The position numbers and the translations under genes are program-made. DNA of 64,000 bases from positions 4,668,049 through 4,732,048 of the forward strand of contig JAVLUZ010000142.1 of NCBI GenBank assembly GCA_036768485.1. Reading direction: 5' to 3'. This DNA comes from Mermis nigrescens. Taxonomy: Eukaryota > Nematoda > Enoplea > Mermithida > Mermithidae. Shown here one piece after another: positions 33,413 through 44,167 of the stretch. Position 1 is the first letter of the stretch. Every line of letters begins with the position of its first letter. The notes beneath the pieces were generated by a model. It did no database searches. It was not told the origin of the DNA and saw only the letters and a list, made by a program, of their open reading frames with translations.

Positions 33413-35830
33413 TAGTGATCGACCGGAGATCCGGCTCCGGCTCCGGCCTCCGGCTAATCCGGCCATTTTTTCCACTCCGGTGCTCCGGCCGGAGGACATC
33501 CAAAAATCGGCCGGAGGCCGGAGAATTTTTTCGTTTTTTGCATAGTGACCGAACGCACTAATTGCTGACATTATGCTTATTAAATTTAGTCAGAGCACAA
33601 TTTAATAGCAGAAAAAGGAAATAACGCCGAATAAAGTGTCTATCACCACTACAATCGTAAAATATTCATTTTTAGGAAAAAACGAAAATGAAAATGAAAC
33701 AAAAATTGTGAAAATCGCTGCAGTAAATTCATGTTAACACTGGAAGTCATAGGGTAGCATAAGATGCAGTCTGGCCTGCACTGCACATGCTATACTGATT
33801 TTCCAGATACTGTTGCTGTCCATTCTGAACGTCATATTCGCGGTTCACTGAACATAATATAGTATGTAACGTACCTATGTATATACGGTCACACACAATC
33901 ATGCTTTAACATCAAATATTGCCTATTGACGCTTTATTTAGGGCAGGCTAAGGAGACGACAGCATTTTTCTTAATAAAAGCATTGAATAAAATTTTGTTG
34001 TATGTAGTCTATTTTACCTATTCTATCTAGAACTTTCCTAAGGGGGCGGTATCCCTACTTTTCCAAAAACAGCTAAAAATAGGCCCAAAAACTTGCCCTC
34101 AAAGCGCGACATAGCGTTTTTTCAGTGTTTTCCATTGTATACTTTCGCATAAAATCACTTTTGACGCAATATTTTTTCTTAAAATTTTGAAATTTTAGAC
34201 AATTTTGTGTGAAAAAAATCATTAAATTTCTTTGACTTCAACAAAAACCTGACGCGAAGCACCGGAAAATCTGTGAAATTAAAGCAGATAGATGTCAAGA
34301 AACTTGATTTATTGCTTGATGCGAATTTTAGACCTTTTTAGCAGTTTTTATCTTCCCAAAAATCTTTGTACATTTACAGAGACGGCCCCGAAAAATCTTT
34401 GTATATCGGGAAAAATCTTTGCCGAACATAAAAAACCGTGCTTCTAGGTCGCCAAAAAAGTAAATAAATGTCATTAATAGGTAGGTATCATCCGGCGCGT
34501 AGCGCCGGAAAAATTTGAGAAATTATGGTCACTGATGGCCGGAAATCATTGCAAATTGCATATCCATTCTTCAGGATTTTCCTAAAGGGGGCGGTATCCC
34601 AACCTTTCCTAAAATAGTCAAAAATAGGTACAAAAATTTGCCCTTAACGCGCGAAACAGCGTTTTTTCGGTGTTCTTCATTGTGTACTTTTACATAAAAT
34701 CACTTCTAATGCAATACTTTTTTTAAATTTTGAAATTTTCGACAATTTTATGCGAGAAAATCATTAACTTTCTTTGACTTTATAAAAATCTGGAGCAAAG
34801 CGCCGGAAAACTTGTGAAATCAAGGCGGATAGACGTCTAGAAGCAGTCAGTGTTTTTTGAACAAGGTCCGTTTGGACATGTACAAAGATCGTCCCCCTAA
34901 GTCTTTGTACATTTTGCACGCACAAATTTTTAGGTACTATTATATGGTACAGTAGCGATTAGTGTGATAAAAACAGAGTTGTTCGAATTTTGGTAGTGTG
35001 TTTTAGGTAATTTCTAGGTCTCTTAGGGCTAAAATCACTAAGAATCGTAAAACGGTGCGAAGTGCCGAAAATTTTGACATTTTTCCTTTTGAAATGCAAT
35101 TTCTGCCATTATAAAGATGTATGGAACACACAATCACTTATTTCGGCGAGACCTTTTTTGCAATTTCTGTCTTCCCAAAAATCTTTGTACATGTACAAAG
35201 ACGGTCTCGAAAAATCTTTGTACATGGTGAAAAATTTCTGCCGAATACGAAAACAATTGTGTCTAGAAGCATGATTAACTGCTAGATTTCTTGTATTTAT
35301 AGCATTTGATGCGAAACATCGAAATTTTTAATCGAAAATAGAAGAAACTATGCAAAAATAGCTGTTTCTGCTGTAAAAATTGTTTCGAAACCTACATGAA
35401 CAGATATTGGCTTCCAGGTCGCCAAGAAAGTAAATAAATCTCATTAATAGGTACATATCATTCGATGCAGAGCACCAGAAAAATTTTGAGAAATTATGGT
35501 CACTGACGGCCAAAAATCATTGCAAATTGCATATCCATTCTTTATCCCGCCAAATATTTTTGGCCAAGCTAGGGAGCGGCCACCCGCCGCCCTCCCTTAA
35601 ATCCGCCCCTGCATCTCATATATGTAACTAACTAGCTGATATGCAGTTAAGATGCATGTGCACTATGGTCTAGGACTTGGTCACAAAGATGTCCTATCTA
35701 TCTGCATGTGTAAAGTTATATTTCTCCGGCTCCGGCCTCCGGCTCCGGCTCCGGCCGGAGCAACATGGTTCAATCCGGCTCCGGTCGGATCTCCGGCTCC
35801 GGCCATTTTGGCCGCTCCGGTCGATCACTA
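33413..35830. mobile_element. 2.4-kb hAT-like element with perfect 16-bp TIRs and 8-bp target duplication
   Basis: Begins TAGTGATCGACCGGAG and ends CTCCGGTCGATCACTA, exact inverse. Flanked by CCTCTCAC at 33405-33412 and 35831-35838. Both subterminal regions are rich in CCGGCTCCGG blocks that can pair across the element. No transposase frame remains. The interior is largely filled by a second, nested element that is duplicated in tandem (34030-35612). Confidence 0.92.
34030..35612 (+). repeat. Nested, tandemly duplicated GGGGGCGGTATCCC element
   Basis: Unit one (34030-34572) and unit two (34577-35545) share TTCCTAAGGGGGCGGTATCCC-like starts, the GGCGC palindrome, AAAAATCTTTGTAC tracts, TCATTAATAGGTA, and the ending GGTCACTGANGGCC to GCAAATTGCATATCCATTCTT. 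Unit two is ~400 bp longer. The block closes with CCTTAAATCCGCCCCTG, a hAT-type end as at 42905. A third tail copy is at 45660-45835. The perfect 20-bp palindrome TCTTTGTACATGTACAAAGA lies at 35182-35201. Confidence 0.7.
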
Positions 35831-35839
35831 CCTCTCACC

Positions 35840-36310
35840 TCTCTTAGTATATGAAAATGCAGTTGGCTGCTTTCCGACGGGAGGACAGTGAAATTCTAAT
35901 TTTTGAAAAGCAACTATGCTCGATTCACGCCAACACATGATCGACGTCTGTTTTCCCGAGTCATTTATCAAAAGATGATGCGCGTCTCACAAGAAGCTAA
36001 ATCTGATAAATATAAATATGTGTATAATAATGATTTACCCTTTGCCTCCTACGCAACTTATTATCGCTGTTTGGTGTTTTCAGGGCGGCACTTTCACTAT
36101 ATGTTGCAGATGTGGCAGACCAGCAGTTGAAGCAGACGGGGCAGCCTTAAGCATACATATTTTATCAATGGAGTGGAGAAACCATCATCTTTTATAATTT
36201 AATTAATTGGGATGCAATGAGTACCTGGACCCGGATCCGCTATTACCGGTTCTTTTTTGGACCCGGGGAGCCAGTGGATTTTTCTCCGAAAAATAACAAT
36301 TGATGTGCAG
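35840..36310. other. No recognised feature
   Basis: A frame at 35903-36130 reads 75 codons (RLFSRVIYQKMMRVSQEAK) without a recognised family. GACCCGGATCC ... GGACCCGGGG near 36230-36270 hints at a decayed transposon end. Confidence 0.4.
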
Positions 36311-36590
36311 ACATGCGCGTGGGGGGTTGGGAGTCTAGACCCCAAAATGGAAAAATGGGAAATTCAGCGAACGGAGAAATGAGGCAACATGAAGGCCGAA
36401 AATAGATGAAAATTGAACATTTTCTTCAAAAGTGCTCCAAATCGAGCAGAAATAGTTTAATAACGTAGTTTTAACGCTATTTTAGCGCTTATACCAGTTT
36501 TTGAGGCCATTTTGGTTCAAAAATCTCAATTTTTGACACCCAGACTGGTTGAACCCCAGATCGGTCATGCTGTGCATCTATGGTGATGGG
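36310..36590 (+). repeat. Family H repeat, copy 1
   Basis: ACATGCGCGTGGGGGGTTGG, CTAGACCCC, AAATGAGGCAACATGAAGGCC, AGTTTTTGAGGCCATTTTGG, CCAGACTGG and CATGCTGTGCATCTATGG. Related copies are at 38270-38985 (interrupted) and 52095-52260. Confidence 0.65.
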
Positions 36591-37103
36591 CAGGGCCGTA
36601 TTCATAAAAACACACAAGGGTCCCCCGAAGAAAGAAAATAAAAAATTCTCAATGTAGGTCTGAAACACAACCAAAACAGGTTTCAGCGTACTTTTGAGCT
36701 AGTAAACTCAAAAACTGCCGGATTCATGCCTTCTAGCCCGCCCAAAACCGCTCAAATTCGAGTTAGGCATGTATAACATGTCAAATTTTTTCGGCGCTTC
36801 GCGCCGAATTTTTCATTTTTGTATTGTTTTTCTTTGTAAATGACAAAGATTAATTGCAAAGACAGAAGTTAGGAAATTACTCGTCGATCGAATGATGAGA
36901 AATCAGTTATGTAGATTGTTAAAACGATAGATTTGTGTAATCTGATTAAGGAATAACTTCTAATTTTACCCACCATTACATAGAGCTCGTTGAGATATGC
37001 TCCAAAAGGCCTTTATTTTTGCCCATCTCCGGATGGTTCACAAGATATTTGACCTCAAAATTTTCGGGCCCCCTTCCGAAATAAAATCCTGGATATGGGC
37101 CTT
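36591..37103. mobile_element. hAT-like MITE inserted in/next to family H, flanked by GTGATGGG
   Basis: Left CAGGGCCGTATTCA, right GGATATGGGCCTT, imperfect inverse ends. GTGATGGG flanks both sides (36583-36590 and 37104-37111; two more bases match). Carries TTCGGCGCTTCGCGCCGAA at 36790-36808. The interior resembles 17860-18190. Confidence 0.75.
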
Positions 37104-37129
37104 GTGATGGGCACACATGATCTTGGGGG

Positions 37130-37505
37130 TGGGTTTCTCCTGCAAAAAATTTTCACACCCCGCAAAAAATTAAGCCAAGCCCCAGAACTCGCGATTTTTC
37201 GAAAGTTCTCAAAAATTTTCTAAAAGTTGTAAAAAGGATGCTTTTACCTATCTATTTGCTCAAAAATGCCGAATTATCGGCCCTTCGCGCCATTATACCC
37301 ATGTTTTGACTATATTTTGTTCAATTTGTTCGACTTTTTTGATTTTTTCGATATTTTTTTTACGTTTTTATAATCTAGAAAGATAAAGCATCGTCAGAAA
37401 CGCTGAAAAACTATGTTTTTGACGCGTACGTATCATTTTTGGGCCCAGAAAAACAACTTTATAATTTCACCCACCCCTTAAAATTCCCATGCTGTGCATG
37501 TATGG
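37130..37505 (-). repeat. Family B MITE, reverse copy
   Basis: Reversed landmarks: CTATCTATTTGCTC, CGGCCCTTCGCGCC, ATATTTTGTTCAATTTGTTCG, GCATCGTCAGAAACGC, TTTTTGACGCG, AATTCCCATGCTGTGCATG. Forward copies at 47826, 49575 and 51486. Confidence 0.78.
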
Positions 37506-37549
37506 TGATGGATAAGTTATAAATTTTTTTCAAAATTTTTCCAGTGGCG

Positions 37550-37684
37550 TAGCTGATCTTCAGATAATAGGGGGAGGAAAATTTTGAAGTTGAATATCTC
37601 AGCAACTACTCATGGACAGGCAAAAATATTGGTGTTTTTGAGCTTTTCTCAACGAGATACGAGATCTACACATAAGAGCATACA
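37550..37684 (+). repeat. hAT-like left end CAGTGGCGTAGCTG
   Basis: The CAGTGGCGTAGCTG terminus is followed by AAATTTTGAAGTTGAATATC, as in the CAGG-type ends at 19936. No right end found. Confidence 0.45.
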
Positions 37685-37915
37685 TGCAACGGCCGAAAAT
37701 TCGGGGTGAATCTTGGCCATTTGTAGGCGGGGTGGGGGAGGTACCTGACCTACAATTTTTGACAAAAAAACGGCCAAGAAACACGTAAAAACGGCCAAAA
37801 AATCTGATTTTACCTAAAATTAGGGGGGTTAAAAATTTTCTGGCTTCGGGGGTGATAAGGGGGACGGCAGACTTTGGATGGGAGATCCCCTATCCCCCTC
37901 CCCCGTTAACATGTA
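37685..37915 (+). repeat. Family D repeat, copy D3
   Basis: CATACATGCAACGGC, TCTTGGCCATTTGTAGG, GTACCTGACCTACAA, AAATTTTCTGGCTTCGGGGG, CAGACTTTGGATGG, CCCTCCCCCGTTAACATGTA. Confidence 0.75.
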
Positions 37916-38269
37916 TGGGATGGAGCGATATCGCAAAAAAACGTCAAAATAATATGCGTGGTTATGTTCCTGAAAAATTGATTGCTGAGTAATGCATTTT
38001 CAAAAATTTCCCGGGGCTGATCCTCCGGAATTCCCAATAAGCTGTTCATATATGATCTGGACGGAGTGGAATCGCAGAAAAAATTGCCAAAAGTGTAATC
38101 TATGGAGAGTTTTGGGATTGTTGGGGGTTTAAACTCCCCTCCATCTTATCCTTGTCATCACCATAGATGCGCAAAGCACTTGAAGAAAATTGCTTATTTT
38201 CATCATCTATTTTTGTCCTTCACCTTACCCAAGTAAATTTTCCATTTCCTATTTCTACGGGTAGACCAG

Positions 38270-38985
38270 AAAAGCACGTGCGTAGCCTAGGGGTGATCTA
38301 GACCCCCAGAGCGGAAATATGGGGAATTTCCAGGGAAAATCAGGCAGACTGAGGGCCAAAAATTGAGGATTGAAAAATTAAGCGCTATAAATTTATCAGA
38401 AATTGCGCAATAACCCCACATTCCTACAGGGGGTGAGGGGTACTACTCCTATCTCAGGGTCCAAGACTCGAATCACTGGCAGACAATTTTGAACTGTCAA
38501 ACATTTTCTGCATGATTCTTGGAAACGAAAATAGAGATGTTAAAAACTTTCCTATGCTTCGCTCCGACTAATACATTTCTGTTTTGCTTACGCATAAAAC
38601 GCCTTGAATGAACTTAAATGATCTTAAATGCGAAAATTTTCGATGAATTTTTATATTTGTTACCTGTAAAAGTAACAAAACGAGTCAGAATTGAGTAAAA
38701 AGTAGGTACTAAAGAATGCAGCTTTCCAAAATAAAACAATTCATACAGGACGTTTCAATTCCTTTTTCCTATTAGATCAGCAAAAAGGCTAAATTCTAAA
38801 TACAGTGGGGCCAAATTTTGGGCTTCGACCCCATGATCTTTTGTCCTAAAGTAGTTTTAACTTTATTTCAGAGCTGATTCCAGTTTTTGAAGTCATTTTG
38901 GTCCGAAAAATTTTGATTTTTGAACCCTTCAGGCCGGCTGACTCCCTTCTCTCAGGTCGGCCAGGCTGCGCATCTATGATTTAGA
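38270..38985 (+). repeat. Family H repeat, copy 2, interrupted
   Basis: Start CGTGCGTAGCCTAGGGGTGA and CTAGACCCCCAGAGCGGAAA; the end half (GTTTTTGAAGTCATTTTGG, CAGGCCGGCTGACTCC, GGCTGCGCATCTATGA) resumes near 38870. The 38400-38860 interior has CAGGGGGTGAGGGGTACTAC and a degenerate C-like part, so another element probably inserted here. Confidence 0.55.
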
Positions 38986-39059
38986 CCATACATGGATCGA
39001 ATCCTGGAGTGTTGGTTACGTCAAAAATTCCAAAAAAGATGCCAAAAATTAAATTCCAG

Positions 39060-39495
39060 GCATACATGCACATACGGGGGGATGAGGGGTATTACTCCTG
39101 AAGAGTCAGCTAGGCAGATACTGTCCGGCGATTTTGAGCTGATGGAACGTTTTTTGCATCATTTTTGAGGTCAAAAGCAGTAAGCATGTCAAAATTTTTC
39201 CGGTAGTACTTTTTTTCGGAAGTACAAAATTTTTCCGGTAGTATGTACTTTTTTGCCCAAGAAGCGCCAAAAAATGATCAATTTCTGTACCTTTTAGTGT
39301 TAAAAGTGATATAATGCGGTCAACATGGACTAAAAATGCTTTTAAAATGCGAAATTACCACGAAAAAGCGTTTTATAGGCTATTTTGACCATTCTGATCG
39401 TTTAAACAACGATAAATTCGTGAACGTTAGATTTATTGTTTTGGATTTCTGACATTTACCCCCTGATTACCCTGACCTTGTGCACCTATGATTAA
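39060..39495 (-). repeat. Family C MITE, reverse copy
   Basis: From CATACATGCACATACGGGGG to CCCTGACCTTGTGCACCTAT, the reverse of 20995-21412. It carries a local duplication of AAAATTTTTCCGGTAGTA with TACTTTTTT in place of the usual GGCGC palindrome. Confidence 0.75.
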
Positions 39496-39654
39496 GCGGT
39501 GTATCGATTCTGGAGGTCTACCGGATTCTCGGGGTGGGGATATAAAACTACCTCCCCTAATGCGGTCTCAGGCCACCCACACGTGCACGTCTGATCAACA
39601 ATGTGTTATAGAGAATGAATCACAGGCGCAATAGCACATCATTAAGTGGCTTAC

Positions 39655-40006
39655 CATTCCTGCAACGCAAGCGTAATACGTGTTGCTGCAATAGGCCGGG
39701 GACAACTTGGGATCAGCGTAATCACCGTCGGCCAAAGACGAATAATAGAAGTCGACCGGAAATAACTCAGACGCCGACCCCGCGGTTGCGGGAAGTAGAT
39801 AACCGGTTCGAGTGACGTACTTGGCGTTCCGCTGCACGCTTATGTGCTCGCAAGCGTGTCGCAAATTTGCAGTTCGTTGTCAAAATATGAATCGGGCGGG
39901 CGGTCGAGCCGGCAGGAAATGCCGCCCTGGCAGACGTAATAGAACACGTCGCACGGATTATTCGGATTCTGGTACATGCCGTCCGGTAGGTCCCCGCTTG
40001 GAAATA
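39655..40006 (-). pseudogene. Exon of a chitin-binding (peritrophin-A/CBM14) protein with a frameshift
   Basis: A strong acceptor (TTTTCATTATTCTTTCAG) precedes 40006 and a donor GTAAGC follows 39655, bounding 352 bp of GC-rich sequence. The first part reads LPDGMYQNPNNPCDVFYYVC then QGGISC and SYFDNELQICD, the C..FY.C...C...FD..L..CD pattern of a type-2 chitin-binding domain. The last part, in another frame, reads VDFYYSSLADGDYADPKLS and PAYCSNTYYACVAG, a second domain start. The distance 40004 to 39657 is not a multiple of three, so a frameshift lies between, and TAA closes frame one. Known role: binding chitin in cuticle or peritrophic matrix, secreted. No partner exons found. Either a relic gene or a captured exon. 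Confidence 0.72.
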
Positions 40007-40019
40007 CTGAAAGAATAAT

Positions 40020-41100
40020 GAAAAAACATCCTTAATGAAAAAGCAAGTTTATTAATTAGCAGGGCCCAGCGCAGAAACATTAAAAAACCGCATGTATCTG
40101 TCGTCAAATTTTCGAATTTTCGGCGCTTCACGTCAGATACGAAGTATTTTTATAATCTTGGCTCAAGTGTGGCTAAAAAATGACACAAGGTTTACGCCTT
40201 GCTTATCAATTTTTTCGCGTTACGTACGCGCATACACACAAGCGCAACACATGTGCATAAGCTCCCAAGGGGATTGTGCCTGCAGTGAGATGGTACCTAC
40301 AGTAAGACCTTGCACACCCTGAGGGTATACTTAAGCCTCAGACGGCCGTGTGTCCGGACCCAACTTCAAAAACCTTGTAGCTCAAATGGTTTGCAGCATT
40401 GATATTGTTATCGCAGAAATGTCCACGAGAATGAATTTGTCAGAAAAATTTTTGGAAACTAGGTTAAAGCGAATAGAATAATCCCAAACTATAATACAGT
40501 TTTTCCTCTACATTTTGAGCTATATGTTTCCGGAAAAAAACAATTAAAAATAGAAAAATAAATGTCTCGAAAGTGTGCGCGCGGCGTCTCCGTGCACGCA
40601 CATTTCCGTAAAATTTAGCTTTTATTATTTGTACATCTTCAGCGGAAATCAATGTTTACAAACCATTTTTTTAGTACTAAATGTAGAAAAATGAACGTAG
40701 AACATTATAGGATTGTCCAACACCATAATCTCAGACACCGTTTTTTCCTAGCGATTTGGTTCACAATGTGAACCATACCTAAAATTTTACTCCACATTTT
40801 AAATTTTATTTCACATTTTTGGGAGGTCTAAAAACGTTTATTAATTGAACGCTCATGTTGAAAAACCGCAGAAAGTCATCATACATAAAATAGCGAAACC
40901 CAAAACAAGTTTTTGAACATTTTGTTCTTTTAAATTAAAAGTGTACTGAAATACGTACCTATTACGATCGATAATATATGTGGTGACCAAACAGAGGTCG
41001 AATATTCTAAAAGAGGCCGTACATATCTCCTAAAACTGCATTTTCAGACCTTCACTAGTGCGTTTTAGCCGATTTCTGAAGTCTCACCGAAGAATAAAAA
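40020..41100. other. Mostly unrecognised; scattered repeat scraps
   Basis: Near 40115, TTTTCGGCGCTTCACGTCAG and GGCTCAAGTGTGGCTAAAAA are family I scraps. A GC-richer part (40255-40400) includes CAGACGGCCGTGTGTCCGGA without a partner. No exon or frame supported. Confidence 0.4.
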
Positions 41101-41109
41101 ACTCAATAA

Positions 41110-41490
41110 TTGACCGAAATGGCGCGAAGCGCAGCGCTAGAAAATTTCGAAATTTCACCTCTTAAACGCATTTTCGCAATAAAATTACTGCAATCGGCGC
41201 AGCGCTGTCTAAACATGAATAGCAAATAATTAAATAAATCAATTCGGCGCTGAGCGCCGGAAAATTTCTGAAATTTTACTCTAGAAACCATTTTCGCATG
41301 CGCCGGAAAATTTTGACATTTTAGCTCTGTGACTAACACGCATTTGTGCATTACAAAAATGCTGTTCAGTAAGGAATAAAGTTTTAGAGCAAGTTGTCGA
41401 TAAAAGAGCTGCAAGCGGTACGAAGCGCCGGCGACATCAATAAAAAAAACAATAAAAATAAATCAAACCGGCGCGAAGCGCCAAAATTTT
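41110..41490 (+). repeat. Cluster of GGCGCGAAGCGCC palindromes
   Basis: Five or six versions within 380 bp (41115, 41187, 41244-41260, 41300, 41427, 41469-41482), several followed by GGAAAATTTTGA-like and TTTTACTCTAGAA text. Looks like a degenerate tandem array of one MITE interior. Confidence 0.7.
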
Positions 41491-42076
41491 TGGAATTTTA
41501 TCCTTCTAGAATGCACTTTTGCATTTCAAAATTAATCAGACCCAAAATTTTTTCCGCATCTCGAAATTTTGGTGCATAAAAAACCCCTAAATGTGGAAAA
41601 AACTGTGATCTTGCTTCCTAAAACTCTTTTCACAAGATGCAAAAAAATTTAGCAAAGCACTCTTTTCAAATTCACAAAAAAGTATTTTAGCTCTTATAGT
41701 ATTAGCAACATAGCTTTTATAACATTAGCAATAGCCTACTTGTATAGTTATTGTTAACAATTTATTATCATATTTTCGCCAAGTTATTAAATTTTCTGAA
41801 TTTCAGCATTTTTTCGCACGACCGTCCGAGGGTTAACACACATACGTACATACTTGCATCTTATTGCACGAGCTAAATGATTCCAAATTCAAAAATTCGT
41901 TTCACGTAGGAATTCGCGGTTTTGGCCACATTAGCAAGAAAAACTCAGATTGTAGTCCTCAGCCCGGTCACAAAAATTAGGTAAATTAAATTCAATTAGC
42001 ACCTTGTACTAAATAAATGGAAGTTTTTATCCAATAATCGGGAAGGAGTCAAAAGCTGTCTGGGGAACGAGCAACT

Positions 42077-42358
42077 TTGGGGATGGTACGCAAAAGCACT
42101 TATTCTATCATAAAATTTCAAGCACTGCCTTTTGAAGACTTTTTTGTTCTCAATACGGGATCAAATCGTGCCACAAACTCTCGGAAACTAATTGTAAACA
42201 AATCAAATCTGAACATTAGAAAATATGAATTTTGTAATCGAATTGTTTCTGTATGGAACTCTTTGCCTGAGCATGTTATACAAGCTCCTAACTCGAAAGC
42301 GTTTATGATGAGATTGAAAACTCTTGATTTTGATGCTTTTCTTCAGGGCCGTAAGTAA
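42077..42358 (+). pseudogene. LINE reverse transcriptase, C-terminal fragment
   Basis: Open for ~93 codons to a TAA. RKSTYSIIKFQ, then SRKLIVNKSNLNIRKYEF, then CNRIVSVWNSLPEHVIQAP, SKAFMMRLKTLDFD. The F.NR.V..WN.LP..V..A....F...L signature is the conserved tail downstream of the RT domain in CR1/Jockey-type elements. The catalytic YADD region is absent through 5' truncation, so it cannot be functional. The true N-terminal boundary is uncertain. Confidence 0.85.
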
Positions 42359-42547
42359 GCGCATTTCTAATTGGCCTTTACGTGTACTTGTCTATCAAAT
42401 TTTTTAGTCCAGATTTAATATTATTCGCATTAATTAAACCGTAATTTATGCACGCAGGTAGTTGTTTGGGTATTGTTCGCAATTATATAATGTATGTATC
42501 AAAAATTTTTCTCGTGTAATTGAAGAATAACACGTGTGTTTTGATGT

Positions 42548-42660
42548 CGATAATTATTTGCCCATTTCTTCGTTTGATGACAAATAAACTTTTGATTTGA
42601 TTTGATAATTATTTGCCCATTTTTTCGTTTGATGACAAATAAACTTTTGATTTGATTTGA
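42548..42660 (+). repeat. 54-bp direct duplication at the LINE tail
   Basis: GATAATTATTTGCCCATTT through CAAATAAACTTTTGATTTGA occurs twice, differing by one base. Confidence 0.92.
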
Positions 42661-42714
42661 AAAAAAACGTTCGATACAGCACGCTTACGATTTCATTCAG
42701 AATCAGCTGGCAGC

Positions 42715-42905
42715 CAGTGGCGGATCTAGGATTTTCCTAAGGGGGCGGTACCCCTAAGGGGGCGAAACCCTGACTTGGGCGGAAAAATTTGCCGTTTTAA
42801 CCCGAAAATCACTAAAAATCGCTCAAAAAGTGCTTAAATTTGCGCACTATTTTGGGCCAATGTGGGGGGGGGCGGCCGCCCGCCTGCCCCCTAAATCCGC
42901 CCCTG
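42715..42905. mobile_element. 191-bp hAT-type MITE
   Basis: CAGTGGCGGATCTAG at the left, CTAAATCCGCCCCTG at the right (complement CAGGGGCGGATTTAG). Flanks CTGGCAGC and GTGACAGC agree at six of eight bases, a decayed 8-bp duplication. Same family as 26362-26535. Confidence 0.85.
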
Positions 42906-43046
42906 GTGACAGCCACATATGTATGGATGTGAAAGAGAGCTTCGGGGTGTAGGCCCTCTCCCGAGAGTCCGGTATACCCCCAGAATTAGATTTTTAGCAT
43001 GTTTTATGAATTTTCGCTAGTTTCACAAGGCCAAGACCCTCAGAAT

Positions 43047-43243
43047 TTAGAGCCCGTTTCATTAACTTTGAGTGGTTTGAACTAATAGAATAGTTCTGAT
43101 ATTCTACAGTATACAGACTTATGCTGAGATGCTTGTTATCATAAGACCGCATTACTGCATCAAAAGTTCAAATACTTTTGTAGCCCGATTCATGCGGATT
43201 GAATTCAAGAGAAAACCGCAAAATGAAACAGACTATAGTTCCT
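43047..43243. mobile_element. Small inverted-repeat MITE (CTGTTTCA type), diverged
   Basis: CCCGTTTCATTAACTTTGAG at the left; the right end AAAATGAAACAGACTATAG is its rough inverse. The TATAGTCTGTTTCA end matches the MITEs at 50764 and 53871. Confidence 0.5.
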
Positions 43244-43261
43244 GCCCATGAATCGTCACAG

Positions 43262-43430
43262 CCCCAGTTAGGCAGCACCGAATTCCTGGGGGGTATGCGT
43301 AAGACTTTTAAAGATAAAAAATGGTATTAAAAATAGTGGTATAGCGAAAAAACACCGGTTTTTATGTTCCTCAGCGAGCACTATCCATGGCATCAAAAAA
43401 TTGCGAAGAAAATCCATAGAACTATAGTAT
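43262..43430 (+). repeat. Family A MITE, copy A6
   Basis: GGCAGCACCGAATTCCTGGG, GTGGTATAGCGAAAAAACAC, CAGCGAGCACTATCCATGGC, CATCAAAAAATTGCGAAGAA. Confidence 0.72.
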
Positions 43431-44167
43431 CCCAAATTTCGTTTTTTCAATAATTTTACGGTTTCCACTGCTTTTACTTCATACTGTGCTTTATTTCGGA
43501 CTTTTCTTCTGCATAAATGAAATTTAGTTGACAAACTGTCCGATACGTGCGCTATGGAGTAGAATAAAATTTTCAAAAAGTTGATTTTTGCGCTTTACCC
43601 TGCAATTATTATTTATCTTTTGTAAATAAGGATATAAATTTATTTCACAAAAATTGACGCCACACAATCAATTATAGAAAGAACCAGAAGGTTTTTGGTT
43701 TAATGATGTGCTTCTATATCATGTACATGAGCGCAAAAAATTGTTGAAAAATCAAACATCATTTTATTCTTCAAAAAAAAACACCAGCAACACAAGTTAC
43801 ATGGGTTTCACTAATCTTCATGTATGCATTATCGGGACAAAATTTTGTGAGGAAAATTTTTTCTTTTTTCTCCTTGATCACCATGCTCCCTTCCGTATGT
43901 TCAGCCCATATTTATTTCCGACGAATATGTAAGTTCTTGGATCGAGCCATCTTAACGTACGTCCAGCAGCGGAGCCAGAATTTTCTGACGGGAGAGGGGG
44001 GGGCGGAAATCAAAATTTACCTAAAAATGCCAAATATTGTCCAAAAATTCGTTTATCATCTCTAAAGTATCGGTTTATTGCTGTCATTTGACAGGTAGAA
44101 TTATTTCTGATGCAAAAAGTAAAAAAATTTCCAGTTTTTTTATGAAAAACTCGCAAAATTAATGCAG

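Larger units (their letters stand above)
42000..42670 (+). mobile_element. 5'-truncated non-LTR retrotransposon (LINE), CR1/Jockey-like 3' end
   Basis: The C-terminal end of the reverse-transcriptase ORF is followed by ~300 bp 3' UTR and a 3' tail of TTTGATTTGATTTGA ending in A8. 5' truncation and a simple-repeat tail are typical of LINE target-primed insertion. Last 120 bp are a 54-bp unit present twice. No clear target duplication. Confidence 0.8.

Noticed and set aside
40040..40330. Upstream exon for the chitin-binding fragment
   Set aside because: GC-richer patches exist, but no frame or donor on the minus strand was convincing.
43982..44020. CAGCAGCGGAGCCAGAATTTTC resembling a hAT-type end
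   Set aside because: Only one diverged end with no partner or flanking duplication.
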